64,000 nt of DNA from Taxillus chinensis (Eukaryota; Streptophyta; Magnoliopsida; Santalales; Loranthaceae). The stretch is taken from positions 21,457,260 to 21,521,259 of the forward strand of contig CM042087.1 of NCBI GenBank assembly GCA_023512835.1. Direction: 5' to 3'. How positions within the stretch are numbered: position 1 is the stretch's first letter; the number at the start of each line of letters is the position of its first letter. Below are positions 1 to 11,124 of the stretch, piece by piece. A program made the translations under genes and the position numbers. A model generated the notes under the pieces. It was not told the DNA's origin. It saw only the letters and a list, made by a program, of their open reading frames with translations, and made no database searches.

Positions 1-353
1 TTTCTCCCCTGTAGATTGTGCAATCCTCTCGGTAGACCTTTCCGGCTTATAGAAATTCAGCACTATCTATCTTTTTAGGAAACTATACTTCAGAAGCTGA
101 TCAGACTGCGATTGAGTATTCATCCACCAGGCATTCCAAGCTAACCCATTTCATTTATTCAACTATACATGTTAATAGAGTAATCTAAATGAACAGGCTT
201 TTGTCATGTGGTGATCAGTGGAAATTAAGATCATGAAACCAGAATGAGGTTAATCATATAAACTTTAATCATGTTTTCTTAAACGACTTCAGTCGGGAAA
301 TGCAAGCATCCTCCCATTATGAAGTTGATATTAATATCAGAAGCATGAAGCCG
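1..353 (-). other. Copia-1 3' untranslated region
   Basis: No coding capacity seen. From about position 127 onward the sequence matches the stretch following position 40959 in Copia-3, which also lies just downstream of a Copia RNase H, so this is element 3' UTR and not host DNA. Confidence 0.7.
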
Positions 354-674
354 TTAATCAGTAAGTATGATCAGCATTAAAATCAGTATGTATCTTCTAC
401 TTTCACTAAAAGCACAATGCATGTTCGATAGTAAGTATCTTGTTGGGTAATTTAAATGTGAAACTATGCGAGAGAAGTCAAGCATACCTAATCGGATAAG
501 TAGTTCAGAGAATCTTGCATCAGGTAGGGGCTTTGTAAGTATGTCTGCCAGTTGATCTTCAGTAGCAACATGTTCCAGGGAAATGTGATTTTTGAGAACA
601 TGGTCACGTATGAAGTGATACCTGACCTCAATATGCTTCATCTTAGGGTGCATGACAGGATTGTTGCTGATAGC
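354..674 (-). pseudogene. pol: Copia-1 RNase H, C-terminal part
   Basis: Translation on the minus strand gives the end of a Ty1-copia RNase H, with the diagnostic words VMHPKMKHIEVRYHFIRDHV and DQLADILTKPLPDARFSELL. The N-terminal part of the same domain lies at 19162-19511: the Ogre-like insertion cuts the domain between the active-site strand (YCDNTSAIAI) and the KHIEVRYHFIRD helix. Compared with Copia-3 (41297-41680), which ends soon after GMLDL, this copy reads on about 30 residues into 3' sequence. It is dead because of the insertion. Confidence 0.9.
670..674. repeat. Target site duplication ATAGC, left copy (partner 19162-19166)
   Basis: ATAGC directly precedes the TG of the left LTR at 675 and recurs directly after the terminal CA at 19161. 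Removing the insertion and one copy restores Copia RNase H sequence as seen uninterrupted near 41490-41530. Confidence 0.95.
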
Positions 675-2339
675 TGTCATCACCCGTTTTTGACCGGGCT
701 CGTACTGGCTTTTGTGAAAGGACTCCATGCTAGTTCATTCCATTGATCCTAGAGTCATCCCTGCACAAGGCTCGCACAAACCATTAAAGAAAAGAAAAAC
801 ACAGAGTCGCCACCAAACAAATTAAAGGTGTGATTGGGCACCTAGAAAAAGAAAGGTCTACGGTTCCAGAGAATTAGGTTCGGGAGTCGGTTACGTGTGG
901 GGAAGGAAGAAAAATTCTTGCACCCCCACAACGCCCACAATTGGTACCTAGTCTTGATCTATGGGTGTTTGCTTGCTCTATTATTTATTCTAGAAAAGAG
1001 TTTTTGTATTTTTAATTTTAAGAAAAAGAAAGATTTTAGGATCTAGGCCTTAAAACAACAAAGAAAAAGATTTTAATAAAGTAAATAAAAAGGGACATTC
1101 TAATTTTAGAAAAAGAATGTGGGATCTAGGCCCGTGTGACGATATTGCATTTTTATAAGAAAACAAAAGTAATTTTCCTTTTTTAGAAAAGAAAACAAAA
1201 GCAATTTGAATTCAAATAAGAAAATACTGCCACAATTGATATTGGTCCAAGTAGACTAGGATGTGAGCATCTAGGGCTCAACCCTCATGACCGCCCAGGC
1301 CTTGTTTAAATTTTTCTAGAAGAGATTTGAGTTTTGTTTTTTTACATTTTATTATTTTTTTATATTTTCGTTTTTCTACTTTAAGAGATGAGGAAAAAAA
1401 GGAAAAAGAGCGAGTTTTGGGTTTTATGTTTGAAAACAGCGCAGAAAAAAAAAATAAGATAAAATAAAATAAAAGTAGAGAACCTGGAGGAAAGAAAATG
1501 ATGCGGTGGGAGCCCCTTTTTCCTTCGAGTAATGCCTTCAAAGAGTTTCCTGAAAGCACAAAGGTTAGAAAAAGAATTTTTCCAATGTCGGCTCCTCCCC
1601 GTGAAGACGAACAGTGATTCGGGTGGTTTTTCCCTTAGAAAATGAGTATATCTCTCTTTATGATTCCCAGGATACTCTCTCTCTCCCTCTGGTTTTTATC
1701 TCTTGGAAATTTAGTCGAAAAGCTCTCTCTCGGAATAACCTCCTCGATACTTGATAATTGATGCCCCTCTTTGCCTCTTGGGGCGGTCTATTTATAGGAA
1801 TCCCGGGGAGACAGCCCGTGCCTCGGCATTTATTGGATGCCTTACGGTCCCCATGAGTCAACTACATCGTTCCAATGAATTAATGACTTCGGAAATGGAA
1901 TTCTCGGTTCCCGGCGATTTACAATAATTCACGGTTCCGTGCTTTGAAAAAGGAGTCCAAGTGCCTGAAAATAAATAAATCGTTTGAGATTATTTAATCC
2001 TCTGTTGTACCTGGACGCTTTGGTGGGTAAGGGCGGAATGCATTTCCGGATGTATTAGAGCCGTTGGGAATTAATGGTCATGCAATCCCCAGGGTCAATG
2101 TGTGATGTCCCGAGGAAAATGACATTTAATTACGAGAGGTCTTCGTCCCTATGCTCAAAAATGGAGTTCCGAGACATTTGAATGTAATATTTGGAGACTC
2201 CTCAATTCCCACGCTTAAAAAGAGGGTTCCGAGACAACTCTGGCATTTAATGCACTTAAAAAGAATTTTCTGAGTCTCGATGCTTTGGAGTCACTCCCGG
2301 ACCTGTAGAGGAGCTATTTTGGAGTTTTTCAAAATTATT

Positions 2340-3160
2340 GACCAGGTTTGACCTCCGGATCTAGGCTTATTCGGATCGGTGGCCTTATTCCGCATCTATA
2401 GGTCCTCATTCCGTATTAACAAGTCCTTATTCCGCACTAATGAGCTTATTCCGCATCAATAGGTTTAGCTCGGATTTGACCAAGTTTGACCTCCGGATCT
2501 GCGCTTATTAGGATCGGTGGCCTTAGTCCACATCGGTAAGTCCTTATTCCGCATCAGTTGACCAAGTTTGACCACCTGGATCTGGGCTTAGTCTGGATCG
2601 GTAAGTCCTTACTCCGCATCGGTTGACCAAGTTTGACCTCCGGGATCTGGCTTATTAGGATCGGTGGCCTTAGTCCGCATCGGTAAGTCCTTATTCCGCA
2701 TCGGTTGACCAAGTTTGACCACCGGATCCGGGCTTAGTCCGGATCTGTAAGTCCTTACTCCGCATCGGTTGACCAAGTTTGACCACCGGATTTGGGCTTA
2801 GTCCGGGATCTGTAAGTCCTTACTCCGCATCAGTTGACCAAGTTTGACCACCGGATTTGGGCTTAGTCCGGATTTGTAAGTCCTTACTCCGCATCGTTGA
2901 CCAAGTTTGACCACCGGATCTGGGCTTAGTCCGGATCTGTAAGTCCTTACTCGCGTCAGTTGACCAAGTTTGACCACGGTTGGGCTTAGCCGGATTTGGG
3001 CTTAGTGATTTGACCAAGTTTGACCACCGGATTTGGGTTTAGTCCGGATTTGACCAAGTTTGACCACCGGATCTGGGCTTAGTCCGGATTTGACCAAGTT
3101 TGACCGCCGGATTTGGGTTTAGTCCGAATTTGACCAAGTTTGACCACCGGATTTGGGTTT
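2340..3160. repeat. 64-bp tandem array in Ogre-like 3' LTR (W-box rich)
   Basis: About a dozen degenerate units. A full unit has the order GACCAAGTTTGACC, then CCGGATCTGGGCTTAGTCC, then GTAAGTCCTTACTCCGCATC and AGTT. Units near the ends are shortened. Each unit holds two TTGACC words, the core of the W-box bound by WRKY factors. The same array is at 17250-18080. Confidence 0.9.
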
Positions 3161-3546
3161 CCCCAAAAATTTCCGTGTGTGGGCTCGGTCGCCACGTGGC
3201 GCCTCTACTTGGGCTTCCTTAGGCCTCTCTTGTTATCACTTGCTGTGTAAGGAGAGTGCCTTTGTATATATCTTGGCGAAGTAGAAGCAAACCGGCAATG
3301 TGGGACAAACATGCATATGAAGAACCAAAATTCGTGAAAAATTGGCAGATTTTTGGGGCAACTTCAAAAATTCATAACATTCTCCACAGAGCTCGGATTA
3401 GGGCCAAATTGGTCTTGTTTTGCTCTAAATTCTGTTATCTATCTCTTGAAATTGGAATCACTCCAAACGGATCATCCATTTAAGAGAAAAGTGGGAAATA
3501 CCGCACAGAGGTACATGATAAAGTGAGCATTCTGCCCGTCTGATTC

Positions 3547-4060
3547 AAAAATTCATAGTTAATTGCATAGAACTCGGATTACCTTCAAACCAATTGGAGA
3601 TGATAGATAAAGATGTTATCTAACTAATGCAATTGACTTTGTTCATATCCAATGAGTATTGAGAAAGTTATTGGCAAAATAGTGCGCTGCGCACTAGCTG
3701 TCTCCCCCAAATTTGCACAAGGTTTGGTTGCCAACTTTGAAAAATCATAACTAATTGAATACAACCCGGAATATTCTCAAACCAATTGGAGATGATAGAT
3801 AAAGATGTTATCTAACTAATGCAATTGACTTTGTTCAGATCCAATGAGTATTGAGAAAGTTATTGGCAAAATAGTGCGCTACGCACTAGCTGTCTCCCCC
3901 AAATTTGCACAAGGTTTGGTTGCCAACTTTGAAAAATCATAACTAATTGAATACAACCCGGAATATTCTCAAACCAATTGGAAATGATAGATAAAGGTGT
4001 TATCTAATCAATTCAATTGACTTTGTTGGATTACGACAAGTATCGGGGAAGTTATTAATA
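3547..4060. repeat. About 192-bp tandem repeat in Ogre-like 3' LTR
   Basis: Three successive copies start near 3547, 3741 and 3933, each with AACCAATTGGAGATGATAG-type sequence. The first two contain GTGCGCTGCGCAC or its variant, a 13-base palindrome. The partner in the other LTR is at about 18469-18980. Confidence 0.8.
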
Positions 4061-4239
4061 AAATAGCGGGCTGCCCACTGGTTGTCCAATTCAACTTGAT
4101 GTTTTTATCATAATCATTTCATTTCTCCTCGGAATCAAGCGTGGTCAAGTGCGTTATTCTCCGAATGTCATCCTCTGTCACTTAGTGGTCCTTCGCCAAG
4201 TACGATTGCGATCTAACCTGGTCAAAATGGGGTGCAACA

Positions 4240-4253
4240 GCTGCCCCTCTTTG
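4240..4253 (-). promoter_or_regulatory. Ogre-like polypurine tract
   Basis: On the minus strand AAAGAGGGGCAGC directly precedes the TGTTGCACC start of the 3' LTR, the position expected for plus-strand DNA priming. Confidence 0.75.
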
Positions 4254-6226
4254 TGCATTGTTTGTATACAAATGATGTACAAAGATAACCAAATACCCAT
4301 TTTGAATGGTTAGATCTCCTTGGAGTTTGGCATTGCTATGAGATTGATGCGGCATTTTTTGGTTATGAGGGTGGCTTCTTGGGCCGAATAGCTTCTTGGG
4401 CTATGATATGACATCTTAGGTTGATTTCTTCTTGGGCTATAAAGGTGGCTTCTTGGGCCGAATAGCTTCTTGGGCTATGATACGACATCTTGGGTCGAAA
4501 ATGAGTAATATCTTGGGTCGGTTAGCTTCTTGGGCTACGAGGGTTGCTTCTTGGGCCGAATAATAGCGTCTCGGGCTATAAAGGTGGCTTCTTGGGCCAA
4601 ATAGCTTCTTGGGCTATGAGAGTGGCTTCTTGGGCCATATAGCTTCTTGGGCTATGATACGACATCTTGGGTCGATTTTGAGTGACATCTTGGGTCGATT
4701 AGCTTCTTGGGCTATGAGGGTGGCTTCTTGGGCCGAATAATAGCGTTTCGGGCTATAAAGGTGGCTTCTTGGGCCAAATAGCTTCTTGGGCTATGAGAGT
4801 GGCTTCTTGGGCCATATAGCTTCTTGGGCTATGATACGACATCTTGGGTCGATTTTGAGTGACATCTTGGGTCGATTAGCTTCTTGGGCTATGAGGGTGG
4901 CTTCTTGGGCCGAATAATAGCGTCTTGGGCTATAAAGGTGGCTTCTTGGGCCAAATAGCTTCTTGGGCTATGAGAGTGGCTTCTTGGGCCGAATAGCTTC
5001 TTGGGCTATGACACGACATCTTGGGTCGAATGATAGTGAGGTAGCATCTTGGGCTATGGATAGGTGACTCTATCATGGCTCCCTCTACGAGTTCACTCTA
5101 AGAGATCGCTCTACGAGATTACCACTCAAGAGTTATGCTTGGGCTTACGATCTAGGTCTGCCGAGTTTAGTTCCTTGATTTTGAAAGGGAATTCGTTTGT
5201 TGAGGGTGAGTCCTCATTTCTCTTTGAAGCTTAACTGTTGGTAGATCATGAGATGAATCCTCATGCCATTCGATATACGGATAATCCTGTGAGTAAGAAG
5301 AACAAACATGCTAGGATGTATGCTAATGATGCATGAAGATGCGTGAATGTATGTGACTTTATGATTAAGTTTGTGAATCCTTCTCCTGTCGGGAAAGAGG
5401 CCAGGGGATGACTTGTGCTTTTTGTTCTCTCTTTGCTCCAAGAGACCGGGGCGCCATCTTTTCGCATGTTGATATCCCCATGCATGGAATGTTCAAGAAA
5501 ACTTCTGTTGGGGAATTTTGAAAAAGAATTTTGAGAAAAGTACATCATCATACACAACATGACTCATGCATTATCATAAGAGTTTAACAAGTCTTCCTTT
5601 TATAAAACAGGAATGATAATTTTTTAAGATATTGGTTTACAAAGTTGATCAAAGTGTACTCAAAACATGACCAATCCTTCTATTCATAGGCCAGCCTTTG
5701 ATGTGGAGTAACCGATCAATCCCTACGAGGTGCTTGAGATTCTATCAGTGCTTTAGGTGACTTTGGATCCTGGTCCTTTTGTTTGGCTTTGTATTTTACC
5801 CTTAGTGCCCTTTCGGGTTTTCACTAAGTCCGCCTTTAATCCTTCTCTCTTTTCACGAGCTTTGTATTTTACCCTTAGCGCCCTTTCGGGTTTTCACCAA
5901 GTCCGCTCTTAGTTGCGACTTCCTTGTCTTTGTACCAAAATGAATTTTTTGTTGTCATTTATATGAAGGAGATGATGAGCGTGAGATTTGGACTCAATAG
6001 TGAATGATTGTTTGGAGTTCTTTTGAAAGATGAGAAGGCCCCTTTTTTTTTTTTTTTTTGGCCCTTTGGTGCCCCTTTTTGGTCTCTTTCTCGGGGAAAA
6101 GCTCCCTTCTTGGAAAATAAGGATATATGAAAGGTTTAAGAACATGGAGAATTCTTTCAATAAATGACAATTTTAAATCCACTTTGGTACAAGAACGGAA
6201 ACTAAACATAAAATTTCTTTACAGCA
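4254..6226 (-). other. Ogre-like 3' non-coding region
   Basis: About 2 kb between the integrase stop and the polypurine tract. It holds a satellite-like array (4365-5065), a duplicated stretch on the CCCTTAGNGCCCTTTCGGGT theme (about 5797-5905) and a run of about 20 T at 6041-6060. No open frame resembles a retroelement protein. Confidence 0.75.
4365..5065. repeat. Nested tandem array, 177-bp higher-order period
   Basis: The short word CTTCTTGGGCTATGA and variants such as CTTCTTGGGCCGAATA repeat every 20-30 bases. They are organised in a higher-order unit: the landmark GGCCGAATAATAGCG recurs from units starting at 4540, 4718 and 4894, giving periods of 178 and 176. The array is present once per element because it is internal, not in the LTR. 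Confidence 0.9.
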
Positions 6227-7318
6227 TCATCTGTTTACGGGGTTCGGGAGTTCGTCTCCATCCATTTTGGTGAGGACGAGTGCACCACCCGAGAATGCTC
6301 TTTTTACAACATACGGCCCCTCATAATTTGGAGTCCATTTGCCTCTCGTGATCATCTTTGTATTGGTAGTATCTTTTTCAGGACCAGGTCTCCTTCTTGA
6401 AATGCTCTTGGTCGCACCTTTTTGTTGAAGCTAGCCATCATTCTCTTTTGATAAAGCCGACCTCGGCAAACTGCTGTGAATCGTTTCCCGTCAATTAGGT
6501 TCAACTGTTCGAAACGGTTCTTAACCCATTCGGCTTCATCTAGCTTGGTATCCATGAGCACCCTCGAGAGATGGGATTTCTACTTCCACCGGTAAAACAG
6601 CCTCCATGCCATAAACTAAGGAAAATGGCGTTGCCCCGGTTGAAGTCCGGATTGTGGTTCTATAGGCATGTAGTGCATATGGGAGTTTCTCGCTCCAATC
6701 TTTGTACGTCTCGGTCATTTTTCGGATAATGTTCTTGATATTCTTGTTTGCCGCTTCTACCGCTCCGTTCATTTGAGGACGGTAAGGTGTAGAGTTGCGA
6801 TGTCGGATTTTGAACTGTTCACACAAATTGTCCATCATCCAGGCTATTCGATTGGCAGCATTATCTGTTATAATGTGCTCGGGAGCCCATAGCGGCATAC
6901 GATGTTGTTGCGGACAAACTTAGTGATTACTCGACCGAGTGACTTGGACGTAGGAGGCTGCCTCGACCCACTTAGTGAAATAGTCGATGGCTACAAGAAT
7001 GAATCTATGTCCATTGGAGGCTTTTTGGAAATATGGGCCCAATGACGTCCATGCCCCACAATGCAAATGGCCACGGAGATGTAAGCACGTGTAACTTGGA
7101 TGGGGGTGCTTGAATGCGATCCCCATAAACCTGGCATTTAAGACATTTACGCACATGCTCGATGCAGTCCTTTTCCATAGTAACCCAATAGTAGCCCATC
7201 CTCATGATCCGCCTAGTTAGTGTATGCCCATTTGCATGAGATCCGCGATCGCCGTTGTGAACCTCATTGGTGACCCGAGCTGCCTCATCTTTGTCTAAGC
7301 ACCGCGATGAAACTTGGT
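6227..7318 (-). pseudogene. pol: Ogre-like integrase
   Basis: Zinc-binding region near 7290-7140 (EVHNGDRGSHANGH, then CLKCQ), catalytic core with WGMDVIGP (first Asp), ITDNAAN (second Asp) and NGAVEAANKNIK (Glu), and a C-terminal GPY/F-like segment (YEGPYVVKRAF) that ends in DGDELPNPVNR and a TGA at 6227-6229. All three catalytic residues are readable, but the frame changes at about 7150 and 6550 and a stop lies near 6910. Order after the second RNase H is as expected for Tat elements. Confidence 0.88.
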
Positions 7319-8005
7319 TATGGTTGCGTCCGTATAAGATTGAACCGTCGAGGAAGTAATTGATGCTTGCTCGTCGGATGTTTCTTTTTTGGCTTCGAGG
7401 CCCCTACCGGATATGAGTCTTTGGGACAGTCTTGTTTGATATCTTGATACCAAGGCTTGTTGTCGGTGTCAACATTGGTTACCATGTTGTAAATGGGTTC
7501 CTTGTTCACATTGATGTCAAAGCATGGTATTTCGAAGCACGTGTCCAATCGAAGGAGGGAGGCTAGAGTTGCTAAAGCATCGGGAATTCGATTATGCTCT
7601 CTTGACATGTGTTCAAATGTGATTTCATCAAATAGGTTAGCCATTTCACAAATCATTTGTCGGTAAGGAATCAACTTGTGATTTCGAGTTTCCCATTCCT
7701 TTCTAACTTGATAAATGACTAGTCTTTGAATCACCGAATACTTGTAACTTTCTGATTCCTTTACTCAATGCCTCTTGGAGGCCCATTACACAAGCTTCAT
7801 ATTCTGCTATATTGTTTGTGCAAGGGAATGTCAACTTGGCGGCCATCGGAAAATGTACTCCGGATGGGGAAATTAGGACTGCCCCGATGCCATGACCTGA
7901 TAAGCTTGATGCTCCATCAAACCACAGAGTCCATGTGTTCGACTCTTCATTTTCTTGGATGGTGTTGATGAATTCATCCTGGGAAATCGGAGATTGCCGG
8001 CTCAT
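7319..8005 (-). pseudogene. pol: Second, archaeal-type RNase H (aRNH) of Ogre-like element
   Basis: Begins in TLWFDGASS and continues NNIAEYEACVMGL, QVFGDS, and, after one frame change near 7730, VIYQVRKEW and RIPDALATLASL. The D-E-D-D catalytic set (FDGAS, AEYEA, FGDS, PDALA) is complete. A second RNase H of this kind between the Ty3-type RNase H and integrase is known from the Tat lineage and separates this element from Athila and chromoviruses. Sequence from about 7500 to 7319 is the linker to integrase. Confidence 0.88.
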
Positions 8006-8523
8006 AATCTTCCAAGGCTCGATCCGCTAGATAATCAGCTATGGCACTTCCTTTGATGGCCTTTTGAGGCACATAGACAATGTCATATTCTGCTAAGAGT
8101 AGCTGCCACTTAGCAATTCTTCCCGTCATGGATGGCTTTTCCAATAGGTATTTGAGCGGGTCATGTCTAGAGATGAGCCATGTGGTATGGTAGAGTGTAT
8201 CTTGTCTTAACCTTCGTGTTGTCCAAGTGAGGGCACAACAAGTCTTTTCCAGAGGAGTGTACTTTTCCTCACAAGGTGTAAACTTCTTGCTCAGATAGTA
8301 AATGATTTGCTCTTTCTTCCCTGAGGCATCATGTTGTCCCAAGACACAACCCATCGAGGTTTCTCGGACGATTAAGTACAAAATTAGAGGTTGACCAAGA
8401 TACGGGGGAACCAAAATTGGAGGGTTCATCAAATCTTCGCTTAATTGTATCAAAGGCCTCCCGACATTCTTTGTTCCACACTTCGGGGCTATTCTTGCGC
8501 AAAGACCTTGAAGACGGGTTCAC
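7974..8523 (-). pseudogene. pol: Ogre-like Ty3-type RNase H
   Basis: Minus-strand translation reads KECREAFDTIKR at the RT connection, then after a frame change LYLIVRETSMGCVLGQHD, IIYYLSKKFTPCEEKYTPLEKTC-type helix, and AEYDIVYVPQKAIKGSAIADYLADR. The first catalytic position, usually Asp, is occupied by a V/R context (LIVRET), as in degenerate Tat RNase H domains. That fits the idea that aRNH carries the activity in this lineage (inference). One frame change lies at about 8450. Confidence 0.85.
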
Positions 8524-9673
8524 AAGTCATAGTGAGTTGTGAAATGAACCGAGCGATGTAGTTGAGTCTTCCGAGGAATCCTCTAACTTCCTTGATAGTT
8601 TTTGGCACAAGCATATCTTGGATGGCCCGGACTTTATCAGGATCAATTTCAATTCCCCGTTGATCGACGATGAATCCCAATAGCTTGCCTGATGTAGCCC
8701 CAAAGGTACATTTGGCTGGATTTAACTTCAATTGATATCTTCGTAGTACGTCGAAGAGCTTACGCAACACTTCGACATGGTCCTTGTCTCCTTTTGATTT
8801 GGCGATCATATCATCAACATAGACCTCTACTTCTTTGTGCATCATGTCATGGAACAGTGTTACCATGGCTCTTTGATAAGTTGCCCCAGCATTTTTGAGT
8901 CCGAAAGGCATGACATTGTAGCAAAAGGTGCCCCATATAGTGATGAATGTAGTCTTTTCCTTGTGTTCAGGATCCATCCGAATTTGGTTATAGCCAAGAG
9001 AATCCATCCATGAAGGAAAACATAGTATGTCTTGCCGTGTTGTCTACCAAAGTGTCAATGTGAGGCGGTGGGAAGTTATCTTTTGGACTAGCCCTATTGA
9101 GGTCGCGATAGTACACACACATACGGACCTTCCCCCCTTTCTTTGGAACCGGTACGATATTGGCCACCCATTCTGGATAGTGGGCCACACTAAGGAACCC
9201 TGCATCCCATTGCTTTTTGACTTCTTCCTTGATCTTTAGTATCATCTCCGGTCTCATCCTCCTTAGCTTTTCTTTGGACAAGGCTTACACTCAGGTCTCA
9301 AGGGCAATCGGTGTTGCACTATATCTATATCCAATCCCGGCATATCTTTGTAGGACCAGGCGAACACATCAATATAGGACTTGAGAAGATCAAGTAGCTG
9401 ATGTTTGATATTGTTGGGGATTAAAGACCCCAATCTCAATTCTTTTGGCTCGGTGGCCGTTCGAAGTTCACGATCGTGGATTGGGTCTTCACTAGGGATA
9501 GTGTGCTGGTCTTCTTTTTCTAGCAGGAGCTGGATGTCTTCTGGTAGCTCGGGATCTTCTACTGTTCCAGCTTCCTCTATCTCAGACACTGACTGTTCCC
9601 AGTTTGGATTATGGTCAAGTCTTAAGCAACTCGTTTCCTCTTTTCTTACCATATCTTTGAATTTATCATACAT
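8489..9673 (-). pseudogene. pol: Ogre-like reverse transcriptase
   Basis: From the N-terminus: an acidic lead (9673-9290) with FAWSYKDMPGLD, palm entry WVANIVPVPKKGGKVRMCV, YRDLNRASPKDNFP, then MDSLGYNQIRM, MPFGLKNAGATYQR, catalytic EVYVDDMIAKS near 8820, and the thumb GFLGRLNYIARFISQLT. The normal CVDYRDLN is CVYYRDLN here, a substitution at an active-site Asp. Frame changes near 9275 and 9000 split the domain in three. YVDD itself is intact. Confidence 0.9.
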
Positions 9674-10112
9674 GATAGGAAAAAGTCTGACTTACTTAAC
9701 CATATATGATAATGCACATGCTATGAAATGCAAGAGGATGTTTTTGAAAAAGTTTCATTTTATTCAAACTTTCAAAAATAAGTTTACAGCAAACTCAAAA
9801 TTAAAAAACAACAAAGAGAAAACATTGAAAATGTCCCGAAGGTTCCTTGAACCGTTTACATGATAGGGAGGTCCAAGCTTTTCCAGTTGTCCAGTTGTTG
9901 TCTCGGGTCTCCTTGGCAAACCCGAACCAGTTTCACCTCTTCATTGTCATCCCCTATAGCGGCCACTGTCTCTTCCCTCTGGTTTATGAATCCCGCGCTC
10001 CTGAATGTAGCTCCGAGCGGTGGAAAAATCATCTTCTGTTCTTGGAAAGCTCTTTTCTCCAGCTTAGCCGACCGGCTATCCCTTCTTCTTGAGGTCTCTA
10101 ATTGCTGTCACC
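9674..10112 (-). other. Ogre-like protease-RT spacer, possible intron
   Basis: About 440 bases without protease or RT coding sense lie between the two enzymes. Ogre elements are known to remove an intron at this place. A TAAGGTGACA-like donor near 10110 and a pyrimidine-rich stretch (ACTTTTTCCTATC) just before the ATG at 9673 are compatible, but no boundary is proven. The sequence contains a TGCACATGCTATGAAATGCA motif that recurs at other gene borders of the element. Confidence 0.45.
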
Positions 10113-11124
10113 TTAGGTGGGCTTGTAGCCTAGCCCAAATCTTCCAATTGTGCTTCGAATGGTAATAGGTTCTTTGATCCCTTGTCCTTGCAAGCCCAAT
10201 CCTTTTCCTACTTTGTGGCCCGGCTTCAACATGATCGACGCTACCATCTTCGATGCCTTTGGTAATTGTGTCCCATCGTCCTGATCAGTTGTAGGGTTTG
10301 GAAGGTAGGTTGCATTGACGACCTCGAATGAGCGGAAGGAACATTCTGGGATATCTTCCTGCTTTCGATGTAGGGGACAGAGAGAGGTTTGGTGACAAGG
10401 ATTTCTGTTTCTCCGGACACGCATATGAGTTTTCCGTCTACAATGAATTTAACCTTTTGATGAAGGGTTGAGGGGATTGCCCCCTTTGCATGAATCCATG
10501 GCCTTCCCAAGAAGCAACTATAGTAAGGAGCGATATCCATGACTTGGAACTCCACGGTGAAAGTGCTTGGACCGATTTGTAGTGGTATATCTAGGGTTCC
10601 CACTACTTCTCGCTTTTCCCCATCGAAAGCCCCGACAATCATGTTGGTGGGGCGGATGTAAGACGGATCCATTGGTAGTTGCCTTAGAATGGGAGCTGGC
10701 ATAATGTTCAAGAGAGGATCCATTATCAATCAGGCACACGTGAGATAATATGATCCTTGCATTTAACGAAATATGCAAAGCCTTGATGTGCCCAACACCT
10801 TCTTGAGGGAGCTCTTCTTATTTGAAGGCCAAGAAAGTTACTCGCCACGATATTATTTGCAATCCCATCTAAGTTCTCCACGAAATGGATGGAGGAACGT
10901 AAGCTTTGCTCAAGACCTTCATAAGGGTTTCCCGGTGTGGAGTAGAATCCATAAGCAAAGATAACAATGAGATGCGAGCCGGCGCCGACTCAATTGATCA
11001 ATGATGTTGTATTCACTCTGTTTAATCAGCTTCGAAACTCGGTTACCTCCTTCTCGAGATAGAGGTATTTTTGTTAGCCGATATCGGTTTTGGAATGATA
11101 TCTTGCTCTACGGCTTTGCCTTTA
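10113..11124 (-). pseudogene. pol: Ogre-like protease region
   Basis: Reads SLLMDSTPHRETLMKVLSKA and GHIKALHIS in the lead, then the active site LIDNGSSLNIMP near 10715-10740 (Asp-Asn-Gly-Ser, a form often seen in Tat elements in place of DTG/DSG), followed by VGTLDIPLQIGPSTFTVEF, YYSCFLGRPWIH and the flap-like FIVDGKLICVSGE. The frame changes at the active site and in the lead, and there are scattered stops upstream. It sits between gag and the spacer that precedes RT. Confidence 0.85.

Larger units (their letters stand above)
675..4239 (-). repeat. Ogre-like 3' LTR
   Basis: Starts TGTCATCACCC and ends GGTGCAACA on the plus strand; matches 15592-19161 throughout with scattered substitutions and many one- to three-base indels. 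It contains a 64-bp tandem array (2340-3160), a roughly 192-bp tandem repeat (about 3547-4060) and long A/T-rich tracts (about 1000-1500). Both termini extend into a related inverted motif that includes TTTTGACC. No gene is contained; small ORFs inside are repeat translation. Confidence 0.95.

Noticed and set aside
2820..3017. ORFs over the 64-bp array (also 17603-17977) with repeated NPAVKLGQ and RSGGQTWST words
   Set aside because: Translation of tandem repeats; no start context and not kept in frame between LTRs.
3256..3483. Small ORF with MPLYISWRSRS, repeated as 18073-18405
   Set aside because: Lies inside both Ogre LTR copies and differs by frame; it is LTR sequence, with no homology or start context supporting a gene.
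4365..5065. Possible CRISPR array
   Set aside because: Repeats are nested and of variable length without unique spacers, in a plant retrotransposon; it is a satellite-like array.
9405..9863. Plus-strand ORF with Ser-rich sequence opposite Ogre RT lead
   Set aside because: Reverse of the acidic RT lead; Ser richness reflects complement of Glu/Asp codons.
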